DNA of 64,000 nucleotides from DAOULY01 sp034414595 (GCA_034414595.1 DAOULY010000009.1:1-64000); one strand, 5' to 3'. Positions 18,751 through 27,301 are shown, numbered from the stretch's first letter. Translations and numbers: made by a program. The notes: generated from the sequence alone by a model not told the origin.

Positions 18751-20469
18751 ATGTCAGCGAATGTCAAATCCGTATATGATTTGGAGTTTGTACCCCAAAG
18801 AGAAGTTTTCCCATCTCCGAGTGACTGGAGAGACCAGTTCATATATTTTCTTCTGGTCGACCGTTTTGACAACAATCAGCCCGATATACCGGCCTATGAA
18901 CCGACCTCGACTACACGCGGCCGTGACCCGGTGCAAGGCCGTTCGTTCCAGTACGGGAATCTCAAAGGTATCATCCGCCGGATGGACTATATCAAGAACC
19001 TTGGCTGCACTGCTATCTGGCTAAGCCCGATATTTAAGAACCGCCAGGAGAAAAAAGACACCTATCACGGGTATGGGATTCAGAATTTTCTGGAGGTGGA
19101 CAAGAGGTTCGGAACCAGAGAGGACTTGCAGGAGCTGGTAAGGCAGGCCCATGCCAGGAATATGTATGTCATCCTGGATATCATCATCAACCACACCGGG
19201 GACAACTGGGCATACCCCGGAGATTACCCCTACTACTACTGGGGTGGGGCACCGGGACCTTTTGACTTTGGTTTTTGGCGGGAGGTAGATCCAGCGCCGG
19301 GATTTCAGGAAGATGATGCTTGCTGGCCCATCGAGCTTCAGAATCCAGACTGCTATAAAAGAAGAGGGCAGATCAGGAATTGGGGCTGCCGCGACGAGGC
19401 CATCAACGGTGACTTCCTCACCCTGAAAGAACTGGATATTACCAAACCGAAGGTACTGGACACTCTCATCAAGGCATACAAATACTGGATTGCCGCTGCT
19501 GATATCGATGGCTTCCGCATGGATACAGTAAAACACATGGAAGATACGGCCACGGCTATCTTCTGCAATGCGGTACGCGAATTCGCCAAACGCATTGGCA
19601 AGCACAATTTCTTCATTTTCGGTGAGGTGGTGGGGGATGATTTAACCTTGCAGCAATACATCGGTCGCAACAGCCGCATGGCTGAAACCAATGAGAGGTT
19701 TCCTTCACTTGATGCTTGTCTGGATTTTCCTCTCTATGACATTCTGGAAGAGACCATCAAAGGTTTTAACAGTCCGCAGCACCTGCGTGAGCGTTATGAG
19801 CGATTCAAGACTCTCTATGCCGACCATGGAGCAGCCAGCCGCTACTTCGTCACCTTCGTCGACAATCACGACCAGATGTACCGGCCCTTCCGGCGCTTTA
19901 TGAACAAAAATTCTCATCGAGAACAGGCAGTACTTGCCATTGGCTATCTTCTCACCAGTCAGGGCATACCGTGCATTTACTACGGTACCGAGCAAGGATT
20001 TGATGGTGGGGGGGACAACGACTGCTATGTCAGGGAATGCATGTTTGGTGGTAGATGGGGGGCTTTTGATACCACCGGAGCTCACTTTTTCAACGAGCAG
20101 CATCAGATTTATCAGGGCATCAAGTCCATCGCCAGGATAAGGGCTCAGGAGCCTGCGCTGAGGTATGGACGACAGTATTTTCGGGAGATATCGGAAGATG
20201 GCAGTTCGTTTGCATACCCTGCTCACGGGCAATGCACTCTTGCTTTTTCAAGAATCCTCGATACAACGGAAGTCCTTGTTGCTATAAACCTTGCCCCCTG
20301 GAGGAGACAGGACTACATAACTGTTGACCGTAACCTTACTCCACCGGAAAGCAAGATGGTCGACCTGCTAAAGGAGGGCCCGCCCCTGAAAGTTAGAGGA
20401 ACGAACCAGCGCGCGAATGTACAGGTTGAGCTTGACCGCTATCAAATGGCAATCCTTTTAAGAAAATAA
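18751..20469 (+). CDS. Alpha-amylase family glycoside hydrolase/transferase, GH13 (572 aa)
   Basis: A TIM-barrel GH13 enzyme acting on alpha-glucans or alpha-glucosides. The four conserved regions are present: IIINHTGD, DGFRMDTVKH with nucleophile Asp258, FGEVVGDD with acid/base Glu292, and FVDNHDQ with Asp374. FIYFLLVDRFDNNQ near the N-terminus is the usual first barrel strand. No signal peptide is visible, so it is probably intracellular, acting on glycogen, maltodextrin or trehalose-type sugars. The C-terminal part from about residue 480 is the beta-sandwich domain. No sugar transporter or other carbohydrate gene is adjacent. Exact specificity cannot be read. Confidence 0.93.
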   Translation: MSANVKSVYDLEFVPQREVFPSPSDWRDQFIYFLLVDRFDNNQPDIPAYEPTSTTRGRDPVQGRSFQYGNLKGIIRRMDYIKNLGCTAIWLSPIFKNRQEKKDTYHGYGIQNFLEVDKRFGTREDLQELVRQAHARNMYVILDIIINHTGDNWAYPGDYPYYYWGGAPGPFDFGFWREVDPAPGFQEDDACWPIELQNPDCYKRRGQIRNWGCRDEAINGDFLTLKELDITKPKVLDTLIKAYKYWIAAADIDGFRMDTVKHMEDTATAIFCNAVREFAKRIGKHNFFIFGEVVGDDLTLQQYIGRNSRMAETNERFPSLDACLDFPLYDILEETIKGFNSPQHLRERYERFKTLYADHGAASRYFVTFVDNHDQMYRPFRRFMNKNSHREQAVLAIGYLLTSQGIPCIYYGTEQGFDGGGDNDCYVRECMFGGRWGAFDTTGAHFFNEQHQIYQGIKSIARIRAQEPALRYGRQYFREISEDGSSFAYPAHGQCTLAFSRILDTTEVLVAINLAPWRRQDYITVDRNLTPPESKMVDLLKEGPPLKVRGTNQRANVQVELDRYQMAILLRK

Positions 20470-20543
20470 CGGTACAGCAACTGGCAAAGTGAGATAACGC
20501 TATGAATCAGAAGAGCACTTTGAGTAAGATGGCGACTCTGGCA

Positions 20544-20590
20544 GGCCTAAGTGGGCGGTATCAAGAACTTTCAGGCTGGTATTCAGTCTC
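20544..20590 (+). repeat. Left copy of a 47-base direct repeat flanking the Nudix-membrane gene
   Basis: Starts GGCCTAAGTGGGCG and ends ATTCAGTCTC with 23 bases between. The same ends at the same spacing recur at 22430-22476. The ends are identical and 13 of 23 inner bases match, giving about 37/47 overall. A GGGGCT/AGCCCC hairpin at 20633-20649 follows it. Confidence 0.6.
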
Positions 20591-20745
20591 AGTAATTGCT
20601 CTCCCGCCCAGGCGAACATATCATATCACTGAGGGGCTGTGAAAGCCCCACCTGCTTGGTGTTTACAGTTAATTAAATAATAGTGTATTTACAATATCCT
20701 GAATGACCGTATTAATACACACAACGCTAGACAAGCTAATTTGAG

Positions 20746-22044
20746 ATGCAGCATCAGACATACAAAACCATAATTGAAGCAGGCGGTCTGGTTCAAAAGA
20801 CAACTGACTATGGCACTCAAATCGCTATAGTGCATCGACAGCGCTACAACGATTGGGTATTGCCTAAAGGCCATGTCGAGAACAACGAGAGTTGGGAGCA
20901 AGCAGCCGTCAGAGAGGTGGAGGAGGAAACCGGCTGCAAGGCTCGCATAATTGAAATTGCCACGCCGATTAGCTACTTCACTGAAGATAAAGACACTAAA
21001 GAGTCACTCCTCAAGGTAATAGTCTTCTTCCGTATGACCCTAGAGGAGGAAGGGCCCGCCCCGAAGTCGGGGGAAGTTGATAAAGTTTATTGGCTCGCCC
21101 CGCATGATGCTGTCAGGCTGCTCACTTATACTGAGCAGCAGCATCTTATTGAGCAAAGCTACGCAGAAAGTGAAAGGCCTATTAAGCATAGTTGGCTACG
21201 CCGCCTATTTAAGCGATCGCGAACGGCTCGACTTCAACGTCTTGAGGCGGCAATAAGTGTATATAGCAGCGAGCTCTCGACACTTATTGAATGTCAAGGG
21301 GGAGGTAAGTACAGGGAGCACGCATTGGATCTATTGCAACAAGCCCGTCGTGCTTTAGAAGAAGGCAAGGACGATAAGGGTTGGCGTAGTTTGCACGCAG
21401 CTCGTCGTATTGAGATATTAGACATGGATAGCGATGAACTGTGGGTAGAAGCTCATGCAATCCGCACGGAAGCTAATGAGAAGCTAAAGAATTGGCGTAA
21501 AGAGGCTGTAAATAACATCTTAGATTTCAAATCTGACCAATCACAGACTCTGACTCATGCTCAGGTCTATCGTGCCAGAATGATTCTGGGCGAACACTTC
21601 GATAATGTCTACCATAAGCTTGCCCTATTCGCAAGCAAGATGACGTTCTTATCAATTTTACTATTTATTGCCATCGCAGCCCTTATTGTTGTAGTGTGGC
21701 TGGATCTCCCAAGTGCCGATCCAGCGTCTGCTCTGGGTGACTGGAAAAAGCTCATAGTAATCGTCATGCTGGGTGTACTAGGTGCGACACTTAGTGTCAC
21801 GTTAACTGTTGTTCGTGAGACAGGCCGGATCCCTCAGGTAATCCACCATGAAGTGGAGGCTCTTGTACGTCCACTGGTGGGAGCGGCTAGTGCAGCCATT
21901 GTGGTAATAGTCCTCGAATCAGGAATAATAGGGATCACCGTATTATCTGGGGCCTATGCGTATCCATTTGCTATAGCCGCAGGCTTCACGGAACGATTAG
22001 TGACACGAGTAATGAAGGGAATTGAGTCAGCTGCCGAGAAATAA
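20746..22044 (+). CDS. Nudix hydrolase domain fused to a helical and transmembrane region (432 aa)
   Basis: Residues 1-140 are a Nudix fold with an intact Nudix box: G42, E48, R56, E57, E60, E61 and G63 in GHVENNESWEQAAVREVEEE. Residues 150-290 are a charged helical, probably coiled-coil, segment. The last 140 residues contain about four hydrophobic helices starting near 295, 337, 380 and 400. The Nudix part resembles (di)nucleoside-polyphosphate or mRNA-cap-type hydrolases. It would face the cytoplasm, tethered to the membrane. Such a fusion is not a standard Nudix architecture. The gene stands alone and is bracketed by a direct repeat. Confidence 0.85.
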   Translation: MQHQTYKTIIEAGGLVQKTTDYGTQIAIVHRQRYNDWVLPKGHVENNESWEQAAVREVEEETGCKARIIEIATPISYFTEDKDTKESLLKVIVFFRMTLEEEGPAPKSGEVDKVYWLAPHDAVRLLTYTEQQHLIEQSYAESERPIKHSWLRRLFKRSRTARLQRLEAAISVYSSELSTLIECQGGGKYREHALDLLQQARRALEEGKDDKGWRSLHAARRIEILDMDSDELWVEAHAIRTEANEKLKNWRKEAVNNILDFKSDQSQTLTHAQVYRARMILGEHFDNVYHKLALFASKMTFLSILLFIAIAALIVVVWLDLPSADPASALGDWKKLIVIVMLGVLGATLSVTLTVVRETGRIPQVIHHEVEALVRPLVGAASAAIVVIVLESGIIGITVLSGAYAYPFAIAAGFTERLVTRVMKGIESAAEK

Positions 22045-22502
22045 GACTCGATGTCGTCTCCTAGAGAATAAATTCTGCCTCTCTCTCCATAGTTTTTTCG
22101 GACTTGTGCTTAATGCTCTAAAGCCAAGGAACTTATCCACAAGCTTTCCGTGTAACTCTCATAAACAATGTAAAACTGGATATGTGGCATCCTCGCCGAG
22201 AGTCGGACTTTCTTTTAATTCGTCAACATCATTGTTAAAGAACCCAGCCAAGAGATAGGCAGACGGGGCCGTAAGTGATGGGAAAATGCTAAATTATATA
22301 TTCTGACGGAATATTTCATCAGGCGGCTCATTATTGAATAGTGAATAGGGAAAGCAGACAACTAATATTTGTAAATCGCTGCAAGTATTTTTGGTGCGAA
22401 AACCTGTAAACTAGTGCAAGCAGTTGGTGGGCCTAAGTGGGCGATAGGAAGTACTTTTACTCTATCATTCAGTCTCGCCATCCTTGAGTTCTGCGGGGCC
22501 CG
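22045..22502. other. Gene-free region of about 460 bases with one repeat copy
   Basis: No coding signal on either strand. The only structure noted is the right copy of the 47-base repeat at 22430-22476. The region is AT-rich and follows the 3-prime end of the Nudix-membrane gene and the 3-prime end of the CsoR-family gene, so it may hold terminators for both; I did not find a strong one. Confidence 0.4.
22430..22476 (+). repeat. Right copy of the 47-base direct repeat
   Basis: Same orientation as 20544-20590, with identical 14-base and 10-base ends at identical spacing. It lies between the Nudix-membrane gene and the CsoR-family gene. No other copy was noticed in the window. Confidence 0.6.
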
Positions 22503-22790
22503 CTAACCGCTATCACCAACCCGGATCTTACCCCAGATAGCAACAGCTCGCGCCAGGGAATCGATGTCGCCAGACTCCGCTTCAACGTCTTTACGGAAGC
22601 AAAGTGTCATATAGTTGTTCAGCACCAGCGCTCCGACACTCTCAATAGCGGACCGGACTGCAGCCAGTTGTGTTACGATGCTCTCGCAATCGCGATCGCC
22701 CTCGATCATTTTCTCGATGCCACGGACCTGACCCTCGATCCTCTTCAGTCGCTTTAACAGTACCCCCTTGGAGACCGCTTCTTTAGCCAT
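22503..22790 (-). CDS. CsoR/FrmR/CstR-family (DUF156) repressor (95 aa)
   Basis: An all-helical tetrameric repressor of the CsoR family: LLKRLKRIEGQVRGIEKMIE is the signature first helix. The sensing positions are Cys35 and Cys64. The His of copper-sensing CsoR (Cys-His-Cys) is Tyr60 here. Two thiols without the His fit persulfide-sensing CstR-like proteins better than copper sensors; this is inference. I choose ATG 22790 because GGAGG lies 5 bases before it; an in-frame ATG at 22829 would add 13 residues. The gene is divergent from the FdhA-like gene, and a family-type operator lies between them. Confidence 0.88.
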   Translation of the reverse strand: MAKEAVSKGVLLKRLKRIEGQVRGIEKMIEGDRDCESIVTQLAAVRSAIESVGALVLNNYMTLCFRKDVEAESGDIDSLARAVAIWGKIRVGDSG

Positions 22791-22822
22791 CATATCCTCC
22801 GTACCCGCATTTTTCAGAGGCC

Positions 22823-22852
22823 TTGACATACCATACCCCCATAGGGTACAAT
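22823..22852 (+). promoter_or_regulatory. Promoter of the FdhA-like gene with an embedded CsoR-type operator
   Basis: TTGACA (22823-22828) and TACAAT (22847-22852) are separated by 18 bases, a near-consensus promoter pointing at the gene at 22934. Within the spacer lies TACCCCCATAGGGTA (22834-22848), an interrupted palindrome (TACCC/GGGTA, 5-base centre). GC-tract palindromes of this form are known operators of CsoR/CstR proteins. Repressor bound here would block the promoter. The same site lies 44 bases upstream of the repressor start, so autoregulation is also likely. Confidence 0.7.
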
Positions 22853-22933
22853 AGCCGCTGGTTATTATTCATGAATACATTCTACCACTTATTGGCCTAC
22901 ATGTCAGCTCATAACTTATAAGGAGGGCAGTCC

Positions 22934-25900
22934 ATGGAACTCACCCGAAGGGATTTCCTGAAGGCATCTGGGGCTGGGATTGGTGCCGCGGTTCTCTTCG
23001 GAGCCGCAGGATCGATAGGTGGTTCCGCAGCTGCAGGGACACACACGCTCCACAAGCAAATCGGGGAAAAGACGACTACATGTCCCTACTGTGGAGTAGG
23101 CTGTGGCGCTATCATGGCGGTACAGGATGGAAAACTCGTAAGCATTGAGGGTGATCCTGATCATCCAGTAAATGAGGGCTCTCTTTGCCCCAAAGGTGCT
23201 TCCCTATACCAGATAGCTAATAACGAGCAACGTGTGACCAAGGTGCTCTACCGGAGTGCGGGAGGATCGAGCTGGGAGGAGAAGACCTGGGATTGGGCTC
23301 TCGGCGAGATTGCCAGTAGAATTAAGCAGACTCGCGATGATAGCTGGGTGAGCACTGATGGGGACGGTTATTTGGTGAATCGCACTGAGGCTATAGCTTC
23401 AGTGGGCAGCGTATTCCCGAATAGCGAAGAAGCTTATCTCATGACCAAGATGCAGCGGGCTCTGGGTCTGGTCTACATCGAGAATGAAGCGAGGGTGTGT
23501 GTCTCCTCGGCCGTGGCTGCCAACGATGAGACGCTGGGCAGGGGCCCGATGACCAATCACTGGATTGACCTGGGCAATAGCGACTGCGTTATGGTCATCG
23601 GCGGCAATGTCGCTGAGTCCTTCCCAATCGCCTTCAAATGGGTAACTCGGGCCAAGGAGAAGGGTGCCAAGCTCATTCATGTTGATCCCCGCTTCACTCG
23701 CACCTCGGCCATGGCCGACATTTACGCTAGGATGAGGACAGGCACTGATGTTGCTTTCGTTGGGGGCATCATCAAGTATGTGCTCGACGATATTGAGCGT
23801 TTCGGGGACTATAAATACAACATGGACTATATTAAGAATTACACCAACGCCCCACTGCTCATTAATTCCGCTATGAGGGGCCCGCAAGACTCTCGGATGG
23901 AGGTTGGCGGGTTGCAATCTGGGGACGGTCTGTTTAGCTGGTATGATCCCGCCACAGGGAGCTACGATAAGTCGACCTGGCAGTACCAGGTGGATGGGAG
24001 CGGCGTGCCGCTGAAGGATGACACGCTTGCTCACTCCAATTGTGTGTTCCAGATCATGAAGAAGCACTTCGCACGTTACGATGTGGATACAGTATGCCAG
24101 ATTACAGGTACTAACAAAGAGACCTACCTTGAGGTTTGTCAGACTTACGCCGCTACCGGGGCAAAGGGAAAAGCAGGGGCTATCATCTTTTCCTCCGGCG
24201 CCTGTGAGCACAGCCATGGCACTCAGAACGTTCGAGCCTATGGCATACTGCAGCTCCTTCTGGGCAACATAGGAGTCTCCGGTGGCGGGCTAAATGGTAT
24301 TGCCGGCGCATCGAACGGGCTCGGTGCTTCTCTTCAGGGCCGTCTCTTCCACTGGCTGCCAGGGGCTCTTCCACCGCCCATGGCGCAGTATCAGACTCTG
24401 AATGCCTACACCACCGGTGTTACCGCAGCGGCCTCGCCAGTGCCGAAGACACTCAGCGGTTGGACCGGCCGCCCCAAGCATATCGTCAGCCTGCTCAAGG
24501 CATGGTATGGGACTAATGCTACTGCTGGCAACGACTTCGGCTATCACTATCTGGGCAAGAGAGGTGGCAGCTACACCTTAATGCACCTGTTTGAGGCGGT
24601 GAACGCCGGGACAATAGAAGGCCTTATCTGCTGGGGGATGAATCCCGCGGTAAGTGCACCAAACAGTGGCTTCACCAGAGATGCCCTGGCAAAGCTGAAA
24701 TGGATGGTTGTCATCGACCTCTTTGAGACAGAGACGGCAGCTTTTTGGAACAGATCCGGGGTCAGTCCTGCAGACATCGACACCGAGGTATTCTTCCTGC
24801 CTGCAGCCTGCTCGCTGGAGAAGGAAGGCAGCGTTACCAGCAGCGCCCGCTGGATGCAGTGGCGCAACAAGGGGCCTGAGCCGCCAGGGGATGCCAAGCC
24901 AGACATGGACATCATAAACGACCTAATGATCAAGACCAAGGAGCTATACCAGGCTGATGCCTCTGCTCCAAACCGCGATGCCATTGTGAATCTGGCCTGG
25001 AATTATGGAGGCTACGGCGCTGCAGTGGATGCCCAGGCGGTGGCCAAGGAAATAAACGGCTACGCCGTGGAAGCCTTTACTACAGGCACGCGAACATATG
25101 CGGCCGGTGAACTCCTGGACTCTCTATCACATCTCCAGCAGGATGGCAAGACCAGTTGCGGAAACTGGCTCTATTGCGGCAGCTATACCGAGGCGGGGAA
25201 TATGGCTGCTCGGCGCGATGCTAATGATACCACAGGCATTGGCCTCTACCCCAACTGGGCGTGGGCCTGGCCAGTGAATCGGCGCATCTGGTGGAATCGT
25301 GCCTCTGTGGACGAAGATGGCGTTCCCTGGGACACGCAACATCCTGTCATCCAGTGGAGAAACAACACCTGGCTGGGTGACGTCGCCGATGGCGGCGGGA
25401 ACCCCCTATCCGACGCAGCGGGTTACTATCCGTTCATCATGAACTGGGAAGGACGCGGTCGGCTATTTGGGCCCGGCCGGGCCGATGGACCTCTGCCAGA
25501 GCATTACGAGCCCTGGGAAAGTCCAGTAGTAAATGCTATGTCCTCCCAACAAGACGATCCCGCTCTTAAGGTCTGGGAAAGCAATGGCAAGGGCACAGTG
25601 GAGGAATATCCTATTCTGGCCACCACCTTTCGCCTCGTCGAGCACTTGCATACAGGGTCTTTTACCAGGAACTTGCCCCAGCTGCTGGAGCTACAACCAG
25701 CCATGTTCGTGGATATCAGCGAGGAACTGGCAGAAGAGAAGGGCATTAGCAGCGGGGACAAGGTAGTCATCAAATGCGCTCGCGGTCAGATAGAAGCTGT
25801 CGCCGTAGTCACTAAGCGACTCAGGCCCTTCTATGTCGATGGGCAGGCAGTGCATGAGATTGCATTACCCTGGCACTGGGGGTATATGGGGATGTCCTCC

Positions 25901-25996
25901 GGGGACAGCGCTAATAGCCTTACCCCACGCGTAAGCGATATCAACACCATGATCCCGGAGTATAGAGCATTCCTGTGCAGCATTCGGAAAGCTTAG
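22934..25996 (+). CDS. Tat-exported formate-dehydrogenase-alpha-like molybdopterin oxidoreductase (1020 aa)
   Basis: Collinear with FdnG-type catalytic subunits along its length. A twin-arginine signal (LTRRDFLKASG) exports it. The [4Fe-4S] site is Cys50, Cys53, Cys57 and Cys85. The Sec position is Cys189 (EARVCVSSAVAA), a possible Mo/W ligand. The next residue, His in formate dehydrogenases, is Val190. The RGQ/RGH catalytic segment (Arg333 and Gln335 in E. coli FdhF) reads Ala457-Gly-Ala459. Formate oxidation is therefore doubtful. No iron-sulfur beta or NrfD/cytochrome gamma gene follows. In Dehalococcoides a related protein works in a respiratory complex without formate activity (from memory). 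The gene is preceded by a CsoR-type-operator promoter. Confidence 0.92.
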   Translation: MELTRRDFLKASGAGIGAAVLFGAAGSIGGSAAAGTHTLHKQIGEKTTTCPYCGVGCGAIMAVQDGKLVSIEGDPDHPVNEGSLCPKGASLYQIANNEQRVTKVLYRSAGGSSWEEKTWDWALGEIASRIKQTRDDSWVSTDGDGYLVNRTEAIASVGSVFPNSEEAYLMTKMQRALGLVYIENEARVCVSSAVAANDETLGRGPMTNHWIDLGNSDCVMVIGGNVAESFPIAFKWVTRAKEKGAKLIHVDPRFTRTSAMADIYARMRTGTDVAFVGGIIKYVLDDIERFGDYKYNMDYIKNYTNAPLLINSAMRGPQDSRMEVGGLQSGDGLFSWYDPATGSYDKSTWQYQVDGSGVPLKDDTLAHSNCVFQIMKKHFARYDVDTVCQITGTNKETYLEVCQTYAATGAKGKAGAIIFSSGACEHSHGTQNVRAYGILQLLLGNIGVSGGGLNGIAGASNGLGASLQGRLFHWLPGALPPPMAQYQTLNAYTTGVTAAASPVPKTLSGWTGRPKHIVSLLKAWYGTNATAGNDFGYHYLGKRGGSYTLMHLFEAVNAGTIEGLICWGMNPAVSAPNSGFTRDALAKLKWMVVIDLFETETAAFWNRSGVSPADIDTEVFFLPAACSLEKEGSVTSSARWMQWRNKGPEPPGDAKPDMDIINDLMIKTKELYQADASAPNRDAIVNLAWNYGGYGAAVDAQAVAKEINGYAVEAFTTGTRTYAAGELLDSLSHLQQDGKTSCGNWLYCGSYTEAGNMAARRDANDTTGIGLYPNWAWAWPVNRRIWWNRASVDEDGVPWDTQHPVIQWRNNTWLGDVADGGGNPLSDAAGYYPFIMNWEGRGRLFGPGRADGPLPEHYEPWESPVVNAMSSQQDDPALKVWESNGKGTVEEYPILATTFRLVEHLHTGSFTRNLPQLLELQPAMFVDISEELAEEKGISSGDKVVIKCARGQIEAVAVVTKRLRPFYVDGQAVHEIALPWHWGYMGMSSGDSANSLTPRVSDINTMIPEYRAFLCSIRKA

Positions 25997-26309
25997 TGGA
26001 CCATGAGAAGCGGGCGGTTTTCAAGAGGGCAACTGGTTTGCTCTAGACGCTTGGCGCTCTCACCCCGGACAGCCAGAGGAAATTTGCAGATTCTTAGGCA
26101 TTATGGTGGGAGATTCTCGCCCATACGAATCCTAACGCCCAAATTTTGCCAATTTTAGGCCCACTCCTGCTACCCGTCTGGCCTATAATGGGAGCCCAAC
26201 TAGGCATGGGCAAAGTGCATAAACCCACTATCACCATTTAGCCTTACACTCCAGGCTACTATGGCGTTGAGATTGGGCCACAAGACCCACCTTATATGTT
26301 AGCGCTCAA
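25997..26309. other. Gene-free region of about 310 bases
   Basis: Lies between convergent genes (FdhA-like and TasA-like). I see no coding signal and no clear terminator. Several short GCCC/GGGC words could form weak hairpins, but nothing is followed by a T-run. Confidence 0.35.
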
Positions 26310-26861
26310 TCACGGAGCAGGCGGAGTGTACTCGTTGTACTGCACCGCAGTAACCTCGCCGGTGAAGGTGATTACGCTAGACTGGGCTACGCTGTTATCC
26401 AGGTGGACATGTAGTAGACCTAGAGCCCAAGCGTCTGGATCACCGAAGTCGCCCGGATGTATCTGTGTCCCCTCAGCGATCTGGTTACCTGTACCGTTGG
26501 GGAGCATCTCCACTAATACTCCGGGAGGCGCATTGAATTGGAGCCCGGTGAGGATCACCGGTACGGTCCCTACGTTGTGAACGTCCACAGCACAGTAGTA
26601 GTCGATGCACGGGTAGGCATTGTACAGCGTTACATAAAGGATGTCCTCAATGGTGTCGGTGCCATAGACCTCCATCCAGCTAACATCCTTCCCAGCCGGC
26701 TCCGTATCATATGGTGCGCTCCAGCTCCACTGTACGTCGACATTACCGGTGTTCACAGTGCCGTTGATGGTCAGGGTGTCAGACCACAGGGCATAGCCAA
26801 CACCAAGTGCACTCAGCGCAATCGTCAGGACGAGGCCCAGCACCAATATTTTCTTCTTCAT
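26310..26861 (-). CDS. Secreted TasA/camelysin-like protein with SipW-type signal peptide (183 aa)
   Basis: Begins MKKKILVLGLVLTIALSALG, a Sec signal peptide, followed directly by YALWSDTLTINGTVNTG. This is the hallmark start of mature SipW-dependent proteins of the TasA/camelysin group. The rest is predicted beta-sandwich, with a Cys pair (PCIDYYC) that may form a disulfide. There is no sortase motif. TasA relatives form extracellular fibres or surface layers; the role here is unknown. No dedicated SipW peptidase gene is near. A near-perfect ribosome site suggests high expression. Confidence 0.8.
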   Translation of the reverse strand: MKKKILVLGLVLTIALSALGVGYALWSDTLTINGTVNTGNVDVQWSWSAPYDTEPAGKDVSWMEVYGTDTIEDILYVTLYNAYPCIDYYCAVDVHNVGTVPVILTGLQFNAPPGVLVEMLPNGTGNQIAEGTQIHPGDFGDPDAWALGLLHVHLDNSVAQSSVITFTGEVTAVQYNEYTPPAP

Positions 26862-26867
26862 CTATCA

Positions 26868-26879
26868 ATCACCTCCTTT
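26868..26879 (-). promoter_or_regulatory. Very strong ribosome-binding site of the TasA-like gene
   Basis: AAAGGAGGTGAT on the minus strand, almost the full complement of the 16S rRNA 3-prime end, lies 6 bases before the ATG at 26861. Most genes in the window carry only GGAGG, so this one is probably translated at a high level, as expected for a structural surface protein. Confidence 0.7.
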
Positions 26880-27082
26880 CTATTCAGGATTGCCTACGGT
26901 TCTGTAAGACTACTTTGAGATTAGCAGGCACAGGTGACTAAAACGGTGAAAATCGGTGAACAAGTGGTGAACAGGAGAGAGGTAATCGGTGAGAAAAGGC
27001 AGCTAATGATGTCCAAAGTGGTGACTCTAAAAACGGAGAAGGCAAGGCCATTAGAGTACTTGAGAATCAAAGAAGAAAGGAG

Positions 27083-27301
27083 ACCTGTCCGTCCACAGAT
27101 GTAACCTGGACCCCTGTTTTCGCCCTGTTGAAGGGCGTGGTCGCTGACATGGGGGGTGGCCTGTGCCATGCTGCGATTTGCTCTCGGGAGTATGGCATAC
27201 CCTGTGTCCTCAATACCTTTACCGGCACCAGTGCGATCAAGATCGGTCAAAGGATAAGGATTGATGGCAACACCGGGGCGGTTTATATCCTCGAGGGGTA
27301 A
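27083..27301 (+). pseudogene. C-terminal relic of a PEP-utilizing enzyme (swivelling phosphohistidine domain)
   Basis: Translating in frame to the TAA at 27299-27301 gives VTWTPVFALLKGVVADMGG, then GLCHAAICSREYGIP, then an ending like IKIGQRIRIDGNTGAVYI. This is the mobile domain of PEP synthase, pyruvate phosphate dikinase or phenylphosphate synthase, with the phospho-accepting His kept. No start codon, N-terminal ATP-grasp or PEP-binding domain is present, and the upstream frame loses similarity near 27080. It is therefore the tail of a lost gene. A second relic of the same domain lies at 39497-39637. Confidence 0.75.

Noticed and set aside
20633..20649. GGGGCT/AGCCCC hairpin as terminator of the GH13 gene
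   Set aside because: The stem is good but it lies 165 bases after the stop and is not followed by a T-run.
23498..23500. Possible selenocysteine codon in the FdhA-like gene
   Set aside because: The codon at the Sec position is TGT (Cys), not TGA, and the frame needs no recoding.
22934..25996. Naming the gene fdhA/fdnG
   Set aside because: Length and cluster site fit, but the His and Arg required for formate oxidation are replaced and the partner subunits are missing, so a specific gene symbol would mislead.
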